Shown piece after piece: positions 43,579-51,726 of a DNA stretch of 64,000 bases (position 1 is its first letter; each line of letters starts with the position of its first letter). The notes beneath the pieces are model-generated. The model was not told the DNA's origin and did no database searches. It saw nothing but the letters and a program-made list of their open reading frames with translations. A program made the translations under genes and the position numbers. The stretch is from Cytophagales bacterium WSM2-2 (GTDB lineage: Bacteria; Bacteroidota; Bacteroidia; Cytophagales; Cyclobacteriaceae): NCBI GenBank assembly GCA_015472025.1, contig BNHL01000001.1, forward strand, positions 1,833,501-1,897,500. The letters run 5' to 3'.

Positions 43579-43649
43579 TGCTATCAATCAGTGACAGCAA
43601 GTTAACAAGATTTGCCCGAAAGTAAGTGGTTGCTATCGGCTGAACAGCA

Positions 43650-43826
43650 CTACTTCTTAGCCGCAACCTTCATGAGATCTTCAATGTCATGAAGTAATTT
43701 TTCTTTCTCCTTGATAGCAGGCGGAAGTTCTCCGCCACCGGAATTCAGAATGATGTTACGGAAAAGAGACACGTCATCCGACAATAATTTTGCCGTATGC
43801 TGGAGGATGTTTTTAACTTTTTTCAT
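43650..43826 (-). CDS. Uncharacterised small protein (58 aa)
   Basis: The product is short, helical and charged, ends in VAAKK, and has a central GGGELPPAI kink; it has no signal peptide. The ATG at 43826 is chosen because the upstream in-frame part is not protein-like. I do not recognise a family. The 160 bases upstream, shared with the divergent amidohydrolase gene, hold no clear promoter. Confidence 0.5.
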   Translation of the reverse strand: MKKVKNILQHTAKLLSDDVSLFRNIILNSGGGELPPAIKEKEKLLHDIEDLMKVAAKK

Positions 43827-43988
43827 ACCGACGGATAAAGGGGGAAAGTTTAGTAAGGAAGTCCCTGGGAGGAAGGCCGTCCGTGCTTGCTTTGACGAGC
43901 GGAAGCAGCCGTGGTTTAACACCTTTTAACTAATTTTTTAAAACTTAGTATTAGGGTAAGCGTACATTGCCACTAAAACCTTAAGTAT

Positions 43989-45098
43989 ATGCTTTTTAGA
44001 TGGATTGTTTTGCTGTCTGTCGCGAATCCGCTGACTCTTTTGAGCCAGGGAAAACCGATCAAAGAAAAAATGGATTTTGAAAGTTACAATCCGCCATCAT
44101 CGTTGGTGGTGGAGGAACATCATGTGACAAAGGCAAAATTTCCGTTTATCGATATCCATAACCATCAAGGCAGTATGTCAGCTGGTGAATTGAATACCCT
44201 GATCGGTGAAATGAATAAACTCAATATGTTGGTCATGGTAAACCTGAGCGGTCAGGGTTTTCCTCTGCGCCCTGAGCGTCTTGCCGAGTCGATGGAAAGC
44301 ATTAACAAAAACTTCCCGGCACGATTTGTCTTATTCACCAATGTTGACTTCACCGGTATTGATAACCCCGAGTGGACAGCAAAAGCAGTGCGTCAGCTTG
44401 AAACGGATGTAAAACTCGGTGCACGAGGACTAAAAATTTATAAAAGTCTTGGGATGTCCGCCAAGGACAGTAAGGGCCGTAGGATTCACATTGATGATCC
44501 GAGAATTGCACCTGTCTGGGACAAATGTGGTGAGCTGGGAATCCCTGTTCTCATCCACGCGGCAGACCCGCGCCAGTTCTGGCAACCCATTGACAGTACC
44601 AATGAACGATGGCTTGAGCTCAAACTCTACAATGGACGGAGGCACGACACCGACACGGTGAAGTGGGAAAAGATCATAGCTGAGCAGCATACTATTTTCC
44701 GGAAGCACACGAAGACAAAATTTATTGATGCGCACCTGGGATGGTATGGCAGTGATTTAAAAAAATTAGGACAACTACTCGATCAAATGCCAAACGTGTA
44801 CACTGAAATTGGAGCTGTAATTGCAGAGCTTGGAAGACAACCACGTGCGGCAAAAGCATTTCTTACCAAATACCAGGATCGCGTCTTATTTGGAAAAGAC
44901 AGTTGGGTACCCGAGGAATACGAAACCTATTTCCGTGTTCTTGAGACCGAAGACGAATATTTTCCTTATCACAAAAGATATCATGCCTTCTGGCGAATGT
45001 ATGGCATCGGTTTGTCGGATGACATCCTGAAAAAAATCTATTACAAAAATGCGCTGAGCATACTTCCGCGAATGGATAAAAGTCAGTTTCCAAAATGA
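43989..45098 (+). CDS. Secreted amidohydrolase-family protein
   Basis: The 369-residue product has a signal peptide (about 1-20) and a TIM-barrel amidohydrolase-2 fold. The metal ligands are visible: HNH in FIDIHNHQGS, His in VLIHAADPRQFW, His in FIDAHLGWYG, and the Asp in VLFGKDSWVP. The substrate is unknown. Its stop overlaps the start of the following gene by 4 bases (ATGA), which suggests a joint function with the beta-propeller protein. Confidence 0.88.
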   Translation: MLFRWIVLLSVANPLTLLSQGKPIKEKMDFESYNPPSSLVVEEHHVTKAKFPFIDIHNHQGSMSAGELNTLIGEMNKLNMLVMVNLSGQGFPLRPERLAESMESINKNFPARFVLFTNVDFTGIDNPEWTAKAVRQLETDVKLGARGLKIYKSLGMSAKDSKGRRIHIDDPRIAPVWDKCGELGIPVLIHAADPRQFWQPIDSTNERWLELKLYNGRRHDTDTVKWEKIIAEQHTIFRKHTKTKFIDAHLGWYGSDLKKLGQLLDQMPNVYTEIGAVIAELGRQPRAAKAFLTKYQDRVLFGKDSWVPEEYETYFRVLETEDEYFPYHKRYHAFWRMYGIGLSDDILKKIYYKNALSILPRMDKSQFPK

Positions 45099-46012
45099 TG
45101 AGAATTTTTGTTGTAGTAGGAGCCCTCTTTCTCGCGCAGCTTTCTTTTGCACAGAAAGCAGAGGTAGCTTTTCGCATTCCGGAAAAAGAATTGATACCCG
45201 AAGGAATTACTTACGACCCGGCTTCCAAGTCATTTTTTGTAAGCAGTATTGCACGGAGAAAAATTGTCAAAGCAGATGAAAGAAAAAAAATAACTGATTT
45301 TGTCTCTTCGGTACAGGACGGAATCGGGGAAGTGTTGGGTATGAAAGTTCGCGATGGCAAACTGTGGGCGTGCAGCAATCTGGAAGGCCTGTCAATGGTA
45401 CATCAGTACAACATCACCTCCGGAAAGCTAATCAAGAAGTGGATATTAGAATTTAGCGTTGAGCGTCATTTGTTCAATGACCTTGCCGTTACCAGTAGTG
45501 AAGATGTTTTTATTTCTGATTCAGACAATGGAGCGATATTTCATATCAGTCCCCAGCTTGATAAACCCGAACTCTGGTTGAAGGATGATCGATTGAGAGA
45601 TATCAATGGGATTGCCCTACTGAAAGATGGATCTCTGGTAGTAAATGCTTCGATGGGTTTTTTCAAAATAAATATTCAGACCAAAGAGATTGCAACGCTT
45701 CCTTTTCCGGGATATTACCCCATGTTCATAGACGGATTAAGTGCCTATGATCAATCGATGATTGGGATTCAGAACGTGATTTTCCCGGCCTCCATAAACC
45801 GGTATTACTTGAATTCTTCGCTCGATAAAATTGAGAAGGCAATTGTGTTGGTTGCCAATCATCCCTTATTTGAAATTCCGACAACCGGGACAATCGTTGA
45901 TGATTGGTTCTATTTCGTTGGCAACAGTCAACTGCAAAACTACGAAAAGGGAAAATTCAAGGACCCGGCCAAGCTCCGAGAGGTTGTGATTATGAGAGTG
46001 AGACTCGAATAA
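45095..46012 (+). CDS. Secreted SMP-30/gluconolactonase-like beta-propeller protein
   Basis: The 305-residue protein has a signal peptide (1-20, ending SFAQ) and propeller-blade repeats with YDPASKSFFVSSI, LRDINGIALLKDGSLVV and FIDGLSAYDQSMIGI elements, typical of the SGL family. Members are lactonases or metal-dependent hydrolases; the active-site ligands cannot be assigned with certainty here. It is translationally coupled to the upstream amidohydrolase gene. Confidence 0.8.
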   Translation: MMRIFVVVGALFLAQLSFAQKAEVAFRIPEKELIPEGITYDPASKSFFVSSIARRKIVKADERKKITDFVSSVQDGIGEVLGMKVRDGKLWACSNLEGLSMVHQYNITSGKLIKKWILEFSVERHLFNDLAVTSSEDVFISDSDNGAIFHISPQLDKPELWLKDDRLRDINGIALLKDGSLVVNASMGFFKINIQTKEIATLPFPGYYPMFIDGLSAYDQSMIGIQNVIFPASINRYYLNSSLDKIEKAIVLVANHPLFEIPTTGTIVDDWFYFVGNSQLQNYEKGKFKDPAKLREVVIMRVRLE

Positions 46013-46052
46013 TTAAATAAATGAGGCCATGGCTTGAAATGATTTTTGCTAT

Positions 46053-46751
46053 TTACCTGTTAAAGAAATACCAGGCTACCTCGGCATAACAATATTTTTT
46101 AGAAGCAATAGAAAGGCCAGTATGAAAAAACTTTTTCGACTGGAATGCACGTATCTCCTCCCTCGATTTCCAATATCCGCAATTATAGGCACTGGAATAC
46201 AATTTTATCCTTTCTTCGTCTTGCTCCAGGGGATATTTTGCTGTAATCACTTTTAGAAACAGACAGATATATCTCGTCATCATCTTTGGGTCTTTGATTC
46301 GCGTAAGACGGTTTGACCGGCTTGCCTGAGTTTGAATAGTGTCATTGGAAGACGAATGCCACCCCACAATTTTACTGTCAGGAAATAGCTTGATGAAATC
46401 AATCTCTACACGCTCAGCAAATGAAGGCTTGATTTGAAATTCACTTACAGAAAAATCAGCATACGATTTTCCGTACTGAATGTATAGTGACTCCAGGGCA
46501 AAAGTTTCGATCTTGTCTTGAATGGCGTTGTATCTAATCAGCTCAGGAAAAATTATGGCCTTAACTTCTTTGGGCTTTAAGCCGTACGACAAAATCAATT
46601 CATCCATCCATTTTTGACCTTCTAAAAAACGGGCCGCTTTCTCATAATCTTTAGAGAAGATTTTTGAGAAGTCTTCTTTCTGTTGTGCGTTCGAGAAAAC
46701 AAAAAGCAGCCCGAAGGCTGCTGTGAGAATTATTTTTAATAGCTGAATCAC
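46053..46751 (-). CDS. Secreted protein with lysozyme-like features, uncharacterised
   Basis: The 232-residue product has a signal peptide (1-22, ending SNAQ). The segment around residues 62-115 runs VKAIIFPELIRYN, then LESLYIQYGKSYADFSVSEFQIKPSF. A Glu at the end of a helix followed by a short Gln-x-x-Pro turn recalls the lytic transglycosylase pattern (E ... GLMQIxP), so it could be a divergent lysozyme-like enzyme; this is a guess from motif shape. It follows the 400-residue secreted protein gene by one base. Confidence 0.55.
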   Translation of the reverse strand: MIQLLKIILTAAFGLLFVFSNAQQKEDFSKIFSKDYEKAARFLEGQKWMDELILSYGLKPKEVKAIIFPELIRYNAIQDKIETFALESLYIQYGKSYADFSVSEFQIKPSFAERVEIDFIKLFPDSKIVGWHSSSNDTIQTQASRSNRLTRIKDPKMMTRYICLFLKVITAKYPLEQDEERIKLYSSAYNCGYWKSREEIRAFQSKKFFHTGLSIASKKYCYAEVAWYFFNR

Positions 46752-46752
46752 G

Positions 46753-47955
46753 CTAATAAGGCTTTTGGTAGATCACCACCTCCTGGTTCTCAAGAGCCAT
46801 CCACTTGAAGTAGCTTTTACCCGCTGAATTAACAACGGCAATTTTTAACGGATATTCGAAATAATCACCATCCGAAAAAGAAAGGGTATTGTTTTTCACA
46901 ATTGTTACGCCTTTACCGTCATTGCTCACATACAGGTTGCAAGGCTCCTGACTGGAACCATCTTCAAAGGTTTTGATTACATGTCCATCAAAATATAACT
47001 GACTCTTCATCAGCATAAGCATATGATTGCCTGCTGCTGAATACCAGGCGCCACCAAACCAACCCATTTCAGTAACTGGATATTTCTTTCCGGAGGAAGT
47101 AATGATATCATATTTTCCTTCAGTGTTGAGTGAAGTTACCGCAAATTCCGAGTTGTCGGGAGAAGCGAGGCAGGATAGTGGAGGCATTAATCCCGGGAGT
47201 GTGAGAGCAAGTGCTGATGCCGAGGTTACCACTTTAAATCCCTGGGTTCCCTCCTGAACAACTGCATAAAAAGTTTTCTTGTCGGAGGTAAGATAAAACT
47301 GGCTTATTTGCTTGTAAGGACCGTAGGTTTTGCCATTAAAATTAATTGAGCTTGAAAGAACTGTGGAATAGGTCTGGCCGGCTGTTTGCTTCTGTGCTTC
47401 GGCCATTTGTTTCTTCACCGCCTCCAATTGTTCTTTGCTCATGTAGGCTGACATCGCCTTCAGTTGCTCGTCTGTCAGGGTAGCCTGAGGCATTTTATGG
47501 TCCTCAGTTTTGTTGCTCACGTATTTTTTTATTTCATCACCGTCAAGTGAGAGATTCATCAACTTGTTGTAGCTGCACTGGAGCTCAGACCCGCACGAAC
47601 TGTTGCTCGTGGGACACGCAACTGGTGTTCGCACTCCATTTTTATAAGAGAAGCATTGTGCTGTATTGCCGTTACCCTTGGTAACAATAAAAGAAACCTG
47701 GTTTATTGAAGCGCCCAGATCGATACAGTTTTCGGAGTAGTCAAACACCTCGCCCTCTTTTAAGTTAACGACCACAGTGCGGGTGACGTTCGCACTTAGT
47801 TTGTTTTTGCTTTGAGCCGTTGATGTCGAACTTGAGGGTGAAACAATTTTGTTAGCTTCCTTAGTAGCCTCTTGCTTTAGCTTGTTAAGGACTCCTTGCG
47901 ACATCGCAGGAGCTGATGCTGCTGCGAAGAACAGAAGGGCACATCTCGTTTTCAT
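46753..47955 (-). CDS. Uncharacterised secreted protein
   Basis: The 400-residue product has a signal peptide (1-19, ending AMSQ), a short Ser-rich linker (about 38-50) and a mostly beta mature part. A cluster of Cys (FSYKNGVRTPVACPTSNSSC, then CSYN) lies at about residues 100-130. I do not recognise a family. It follows the response regulator by 28 bases and precedes the lysozyme-like gene by one base, so all four leftward genes from the kinase on could be one operon. Confidence 0.6.
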   Translation of the reverse strand: MKTRCALLFFAAASAPAMSQGVLNKLKQEATKEANKIVSPSSSTSTAQSKNKLSANVTRTVVVNLKEGEVFDYSENCIDLGASINQVSFIVTKGNGNTAQCFSYKNGVRTPVACPTSNSSCGSELQCSYNKLMNLSLDGDEIKKYVSNKTEDHKMPQATLTDEQLKAMSAYMSKEQLEAVKKQMAEAQKQTAGQTYSTVLSSSINFNGKTYGPYKQISQFYLTSDKKTFYAVVQEGTQGFKVVTSASALALTLPGLMPPLSCLASPDNSEFAVTSLNTEGKYDIITSSGKKYPVTEMGWFGGAWYSAAGNHMLMLMKSQLYFDGHVIKTFEDGSSQEPCNLYVSNDGKGVTIVKNNTLSFSDGDYFEYPLKIAVVNSAGKSYFKWMALENQEVVIYQKPY

Positions 47956-47983
47956 ATTTCTTCGGGTTAGTTTGGTGTTGAAG

Positions 47984-48610
47984 TTATTTCGGTCTTAGCG
48001 CTTTGCTGACGGCCTGTGACTTGGAGTTTACATGCAGTTTTGTATAGACATTACAAATATGCGTTCGTACAGTGCTGATGCTAACAGAGTATTTTTCAGC
48101 CATTTTTTTGTACGAAAGCCCATCTACCAGTGAGAATAAAATTTCTTTTTCCCGTGCAGTCAATTGATACTCTTCAAGTGAATTTTCATGAGGCTTTTGA
48201 AATGCCTGGATCACTTTGCGTGCAATGCTTGCGGACATAGGAGCACCCCCGCCATGCAACTCGCGAATTGCCTCGATAATCTCTTCGGGAGGAGTTTTCT
48301 TCAGGAGATATCCCATCGCTCCGGCCCGAACGGCTTCAAAAATTTTGTCATCATCGTCAAAAACGGTAAACATGATGACTTGAGCCTTGGGAAAATTAGA
48401 TTTTACGGTACGCACACCTTCAATGCCTGAAATATTAGGAAGACCGATATCCATCAAAACAATTTCAGGTTGAGCGCGATTAAACTCACTGACCACGTTT
48501 GACAAATTACCCAAAGACGCAACACAGGACATTCCTTCCGTATTATCAATCATGTTGCCGAGGCTGTTGCGAAGCATTGCATTGTCTTCCACGATGGCCA
48601 CTTTGATCAT
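47984..48610 (-). CDS. NarL/LuxR-type response regulator
   Basis: The 208-residue protein has a receiver domain (1-120) with acidic pocket E8-D9, phospho-acceptor Asp at position 54 in IVLMDIGLP and Lys in YLLKKTPPEE, then a LuxR helix-turn-helix (LTAREKEILFSLVDGLSYKKMAEKYSVSISTVRTH). It follows the sensor kinase gene. An upstream in-frame ATG at 48652 directly abuts the kinase stop and would add 14 residues; the ATG at 48610 (MIKVAIVEDN) is preferred as receivers start there. Confidence 0.92.
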   Translation of the reverse strand: MIKVAIVEDNAMLRNSLGNMIDNTEGMSCVASLGNLSNVVSEFNRAQPEIVLMDIGLPNISGIEGVRTVKSNFPKAQVIMFTVFDDDDKIFEAVRAGAMGYLLKKTPPEEIIEAIRELHGGGAPMSASIARKVIQAFQKPHENSLEEYQLTAREKEILFSLVDGLSYKKMAEKYSVSISTVRTHICNVYTKLHVNSKSQAVSKALRPK

Positions 48611-48652
48611 CGCGCAAGTTTTTAGGAACCCCAAACTTTTCCTATCAGACAT

Positions 48653-51600
48653 TTATTTGATTTTCATCTTCAATACGACAGAAGTTCCTTTCCCCGGCCC
48701 AGAATCGAGAGCTAGCTCAGCATTCAGCAATTGCGCACGGCTTTTCATGCTTTGTATTCCATTTCCATGGAATGAAGCGTTTGTATCAAATCCGGTTCCA
48801 TTGTCGCGAACTTCAACAGTCAGCGGATTCAAGGAAACGCGGATGGTAGCGGAAGTACACCTGGAATATTTCACCAGGTTGTTCACCGCCTCTTTCATGA
48901 TCAGGTAGATATGCTGCCTGTCCTCCATAGGGAATTTGATATTGGAAATAGCCTGAGGAACTTCAATTTGATAGTCTATACCTTTTGCTTCGAATAATTT
49001 TGATGCAAAATTTCCTACACGCAACATCAAGCGGTCAAGTGAGTCGTTTCGAGGATTGATGCTCCAGACAATATCATCCATTCGCTCCATCAGCGTGATC
49101 GAACTGTCCTTGATCTCATTTAACATTATTTCTTTGGCCTTCTCATTCGATTTTAGGGCCATGTTACTCAGAATGGAAATAGAACTCAACGTTGATCCCA
49201 TGTCATCATGCAAATCAGTTGAAATTCGCAGTCGAAGTTTCTCCAGTCGAAGCAGCTGGTTTACCCGGATTCTGTAAATGATGTAAATAATTCCGACTAT
49301 AGCCATTGCGCAAAGCAGAATGAACCACCAGGTGCGCCACACTGGGGGTATGATACGGATAATGATGAAATCACCAGCATCACCCATGACTCCATCCGCA
49401 TTTGCTCCTTTAACCTTGAAAGTATATTCACCCGCATCCAGGTTGGTGTAATTAACAAATCCCTGGGTGTCACTTACCCAGTCCGGATCGAACCCAACCA
49501 TTCGGTGATAAAATTTATTCCCTGTCGGATTCGAATAGTTTAAGACAGCAAAGTCAAATGAAAATTGATTTTGGTCATATGTCAACGTGACTGTTTTTCC
49601 TTTTGAATTTGATATCCAGGGCGTGGTTTTCCCGAAAACCTTGAACTGCGTAATATAAGTTTGAGGGCCTATGTCGTTCCTTGAAATTTTCTCCGGATCA
49701 AATAGGGTAACAAAACCGTGCGACCCGATTGCCATACGGCCACCGCTTATTTTTTCAAATACAACTTCAGCGAGTTTATCCAATCCATCTTCTTGCTTGA
49801 AAACGCGAATGATGTTTTTCTTTCGGTCATAGCGTGCTAATCCCTGGCTTGTCAGTACCCAAAGCCGACCCTGCTGGTCCATTTGGGCGCCATAGATGCT
49901 GTTTGAAGGAAGGCCATCAGCGGCTGTGAACACGCGCGTGGAGTCTCCGTTCATCTCAACCAGGCCGTTGTCAGTTGAAGCCCAAATTGTTTTACCGTCT
50001 TTAGCAAGAGACCCAATGTGCCCGGCTAGTCCTTTTGCACGTGTCGCCACCAGTTCCTTTTGTTTTGAGTCGTACTTCCAAAGTCCAAGACCGTCATCAG
50101 CAAACCACACGTTGTGATCGTCATCCTCCAGAATGTCCCATATGTAAAAATTGAAAAGCTGACCTGTCTTGCTTCGAATTCCCTGGTGAAAGTCCGATAT
50201 TTTTCCCGTGCGAGGATCAAATCTGCAAATCCCCTGTTTGTAAAAACATACCCAGCTTATACCTCTGCTATCTTCAAAGTACTTCATCACTTTGTTGCTG
50301 GGCAAACTAGTGGAGTCCTTTGGATCATGATAAAAGGATTTGACCTCTTTGGTTCTGGTATTCAACCGGTGAAGTCCGTTCAAAGTAGATATCCAAAGAA
50401 AACCTTGCTTGTCGCGAGAAATATGATTGCCCTGTAAACTCTCGCCTGTTTCACTGTGAGGAGGGAAGCGAGCCCACTTTTCCAGAAGGTTAAAATCCCT
50501 GTCAAACTTATATAGCGCATTGCCGTACCAGGTCGCTATCCAGGTGGTATCGCCTTCACTAAAAATGGCATTTACAAATCCAAAGCCAGGTTGCGGCCCA
50601 AAGGTATTTTTGTCAAAAAAATTAGTTTTAAAAATTTGACGGTAAGGGTCAAGAATGTAAACGCCTCCGTCTGATGTGGAGATCCATACGATTCCGGAGC
50701 GATCTGTATTGATTCTTTTTACACCACCATAGTCACCCGGTCTTAACTGATGAATGAGAAAAGAATTAGTTTGATCGTCCCATTCGCCAAAGCCCACATC
50801 AGTGCCGACCCATAAATGATATTTCCCATCAGCGGTTTTTGATTCGCCAATCCGATCGACCACATTATAAATCGTTGTTTTTCCAGTCACCAAGTCTTTG
50901 GAATTCTTGACTTCAATATTTTTCTCATCTGGAGAGAATTTTATTAACCCTGAGCCCCAGGTGGCCAGCCACATTTGACGGTTGTGGTCTTCCATAATTT
51001 CATTAACAATGGGACCAACAGGTTCCTGACCTGATAATGGAGGATTAAACCATTCCGGTTTTGAAAATTTCTTGGTGGTGAGATCAAATTGATAAACGCC
51101 CAAACTCGTACCGGCCCACATTCTCTTTCTGGAGTCAATAAACAGCGAGTGAACCTGGTTGCTTGCCCTGAACTGACGCTCGTCACCCTTTGCACTCTCG
51201 TTAACGTAATGATGAAAGCAATCGCAGGATGGATCGTACAGATCAATGCCTATGTTGGCGGTCCAGATTTTGCCTTCTTCATCGATGAGCAAAACGATTG
51301 AGGAGAAGATACTGCCCGGGTCATCGGTGTGTCTGAATACTTTTTCAATTTTCCATGAGTTCAGATTTATTCGGGTCAACCCGGAGGAAGAAGCAATCCA
51401 GAGATTCTGATTTTTGTCTTCAGCAATGCAATGAATAGCGTTGTCAGGAAGGGAGAGGGAATCTTTCGGGTTATTTCGAAAAACAACAATGCTGTTACCC
51501 GTGTATAAATTCAAACCGTCAGTGGTGCCTATCCAGATAAATCCACGGCTGTCTTGAAATACAAAGTTTGAGGTGTTGATCGAGAGCCCCTCTTTGGTTG

Positions 51601-51697
51601 TCAGCTGGCTAAACAAATAATCGTTTTTTATGCTGGTGCGCTGAGCCAGGCAAAAAAAAGGAATAACAAGACAAACAAGGACGATTATTTTCCTCAT
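48653..51697 (-). CDS. Two-component sensor kinase with periplasmic regulator propeller
   Basis: The 1014-residue protein has a signal peptide (1-18), about 14 regulator-propeller repeats forming two beta propellers (about 30-670; repeats such as FVFQDSRGFIWIGTTDGLN), a Y_Y_Y Ig-like domain (about 690-765), one transmembrane helix (about 770-790), a HisKA_3 segment with phospho-acceptor His (STDLHDDMGSTLSS) and an HATPase domain (GTGFD, GNGIQSM, GKGTSV). Such kinases sense polysaccharide or other envelope signals. The start at 51697 begins with the signal peptide; the box TATTTTTC ends 7 bases before it. The NarL-type regulator follows. Confidence 0.94.
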   Translation of the reverse strand: MRKIIVLVCLVIPFFCLAQRTSIKNDYLFSQLTTKEGLSINTSNFVFQDSRGFIWIGTTDGLNLYTGNSIVVFRNNPKDSLSLPDNAIHCIAEDKNQNLWIASSSGLTRINLNSWKIEKVFRHTDDPGSIFSSIVLLIDEEGKIWTANIGIDLYDPSCDCFHHYVNESAKGDERQFRASNQVHSLFIDSRKRMWAGTSLGVYQFDLTTKKFSKPEWFNPPLSGQEPVGPIVNEIMEDHNRQMWLATWGSGLIKFSPDEKNIEVKNSKDLVTGKTTIYNVVDRIGESKTADGKYHLWVGTDVGFGEWDDQTNSFLIHQLRPGDYGGVKRINTDRSGIVWISTSDGGVYILDPYRQIFKTNFFDKNTFGPQPGFGFVNAIFSEGDTTWIATWYGNALYKFDRDFNLLEKWARFPPHSETGESLQGNHISRDKQGFLWISTLNGLHRLNTRTKEVKSFYHDPKDSTSLPSNKVMKYFEDSRGISWVCFYKQGICRFDPRTGKISDFHQGIRSKTGQLFNFYIWDILEDDDHNVWFADDGLGLWKYDSKQKELVATRAKGLAGHIGSLAKDGKTIWASTDNGLVEMNGDSTRVFTAADGLPSNSIYGAQMDQQGRLWVLTSQGLARYDRKKNIIRVFKQEDGLDKLAEVVFEKISGGRMAIGSHGFVTLFDPEKISRNDIGPQTYITQFKVFGKTTPWISNSKGKTVTLTYDQNQFSFDFAVLNYSNPTGNKFYHRMVGFDPDWVSDTQGFVNYTNLDAGEYTFKVKGANADGVMGDAGDFIIIRIIPPVWRTWWFILLCAMAIVGIIYIIYRIRVNQLLRLEKLRLRISTDLHDDMGSTLSSISILSNMALKSNEKAKEIMLNEIKDSSITLMERMDDIVWSINPRNDSLDRLMLRVGNFASKLFEAKGIDYQIEVPQAISNIKFPMEDRQHIYLIMKEAVNNLVKYSRCTSATIRVSLNPLTVEVRDNGTGFDTNASFHGNGIQSMKSRAQLLNAELALDSGPGKGTSVVLKMKIK

Positions 51698-51704
51698 GGA
51701 AGAG

Positions 51705-51712
51705 GAAAAATA
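51705..51712 (-). promoter_or_regulatory. -7-like element TATTTTTC before the sensor kinase
   Basis: On the minus strand TATTTTTC matches 7 of 8 positions and ends 7 bases before the ATG. The arrangement CTATTTTT-C-CTCTTCC-ATG is nearly the same as before the second uvrA. Confidence 0.35.
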
Positions 51713-51726
51713 GAAAATTCTTTCGC

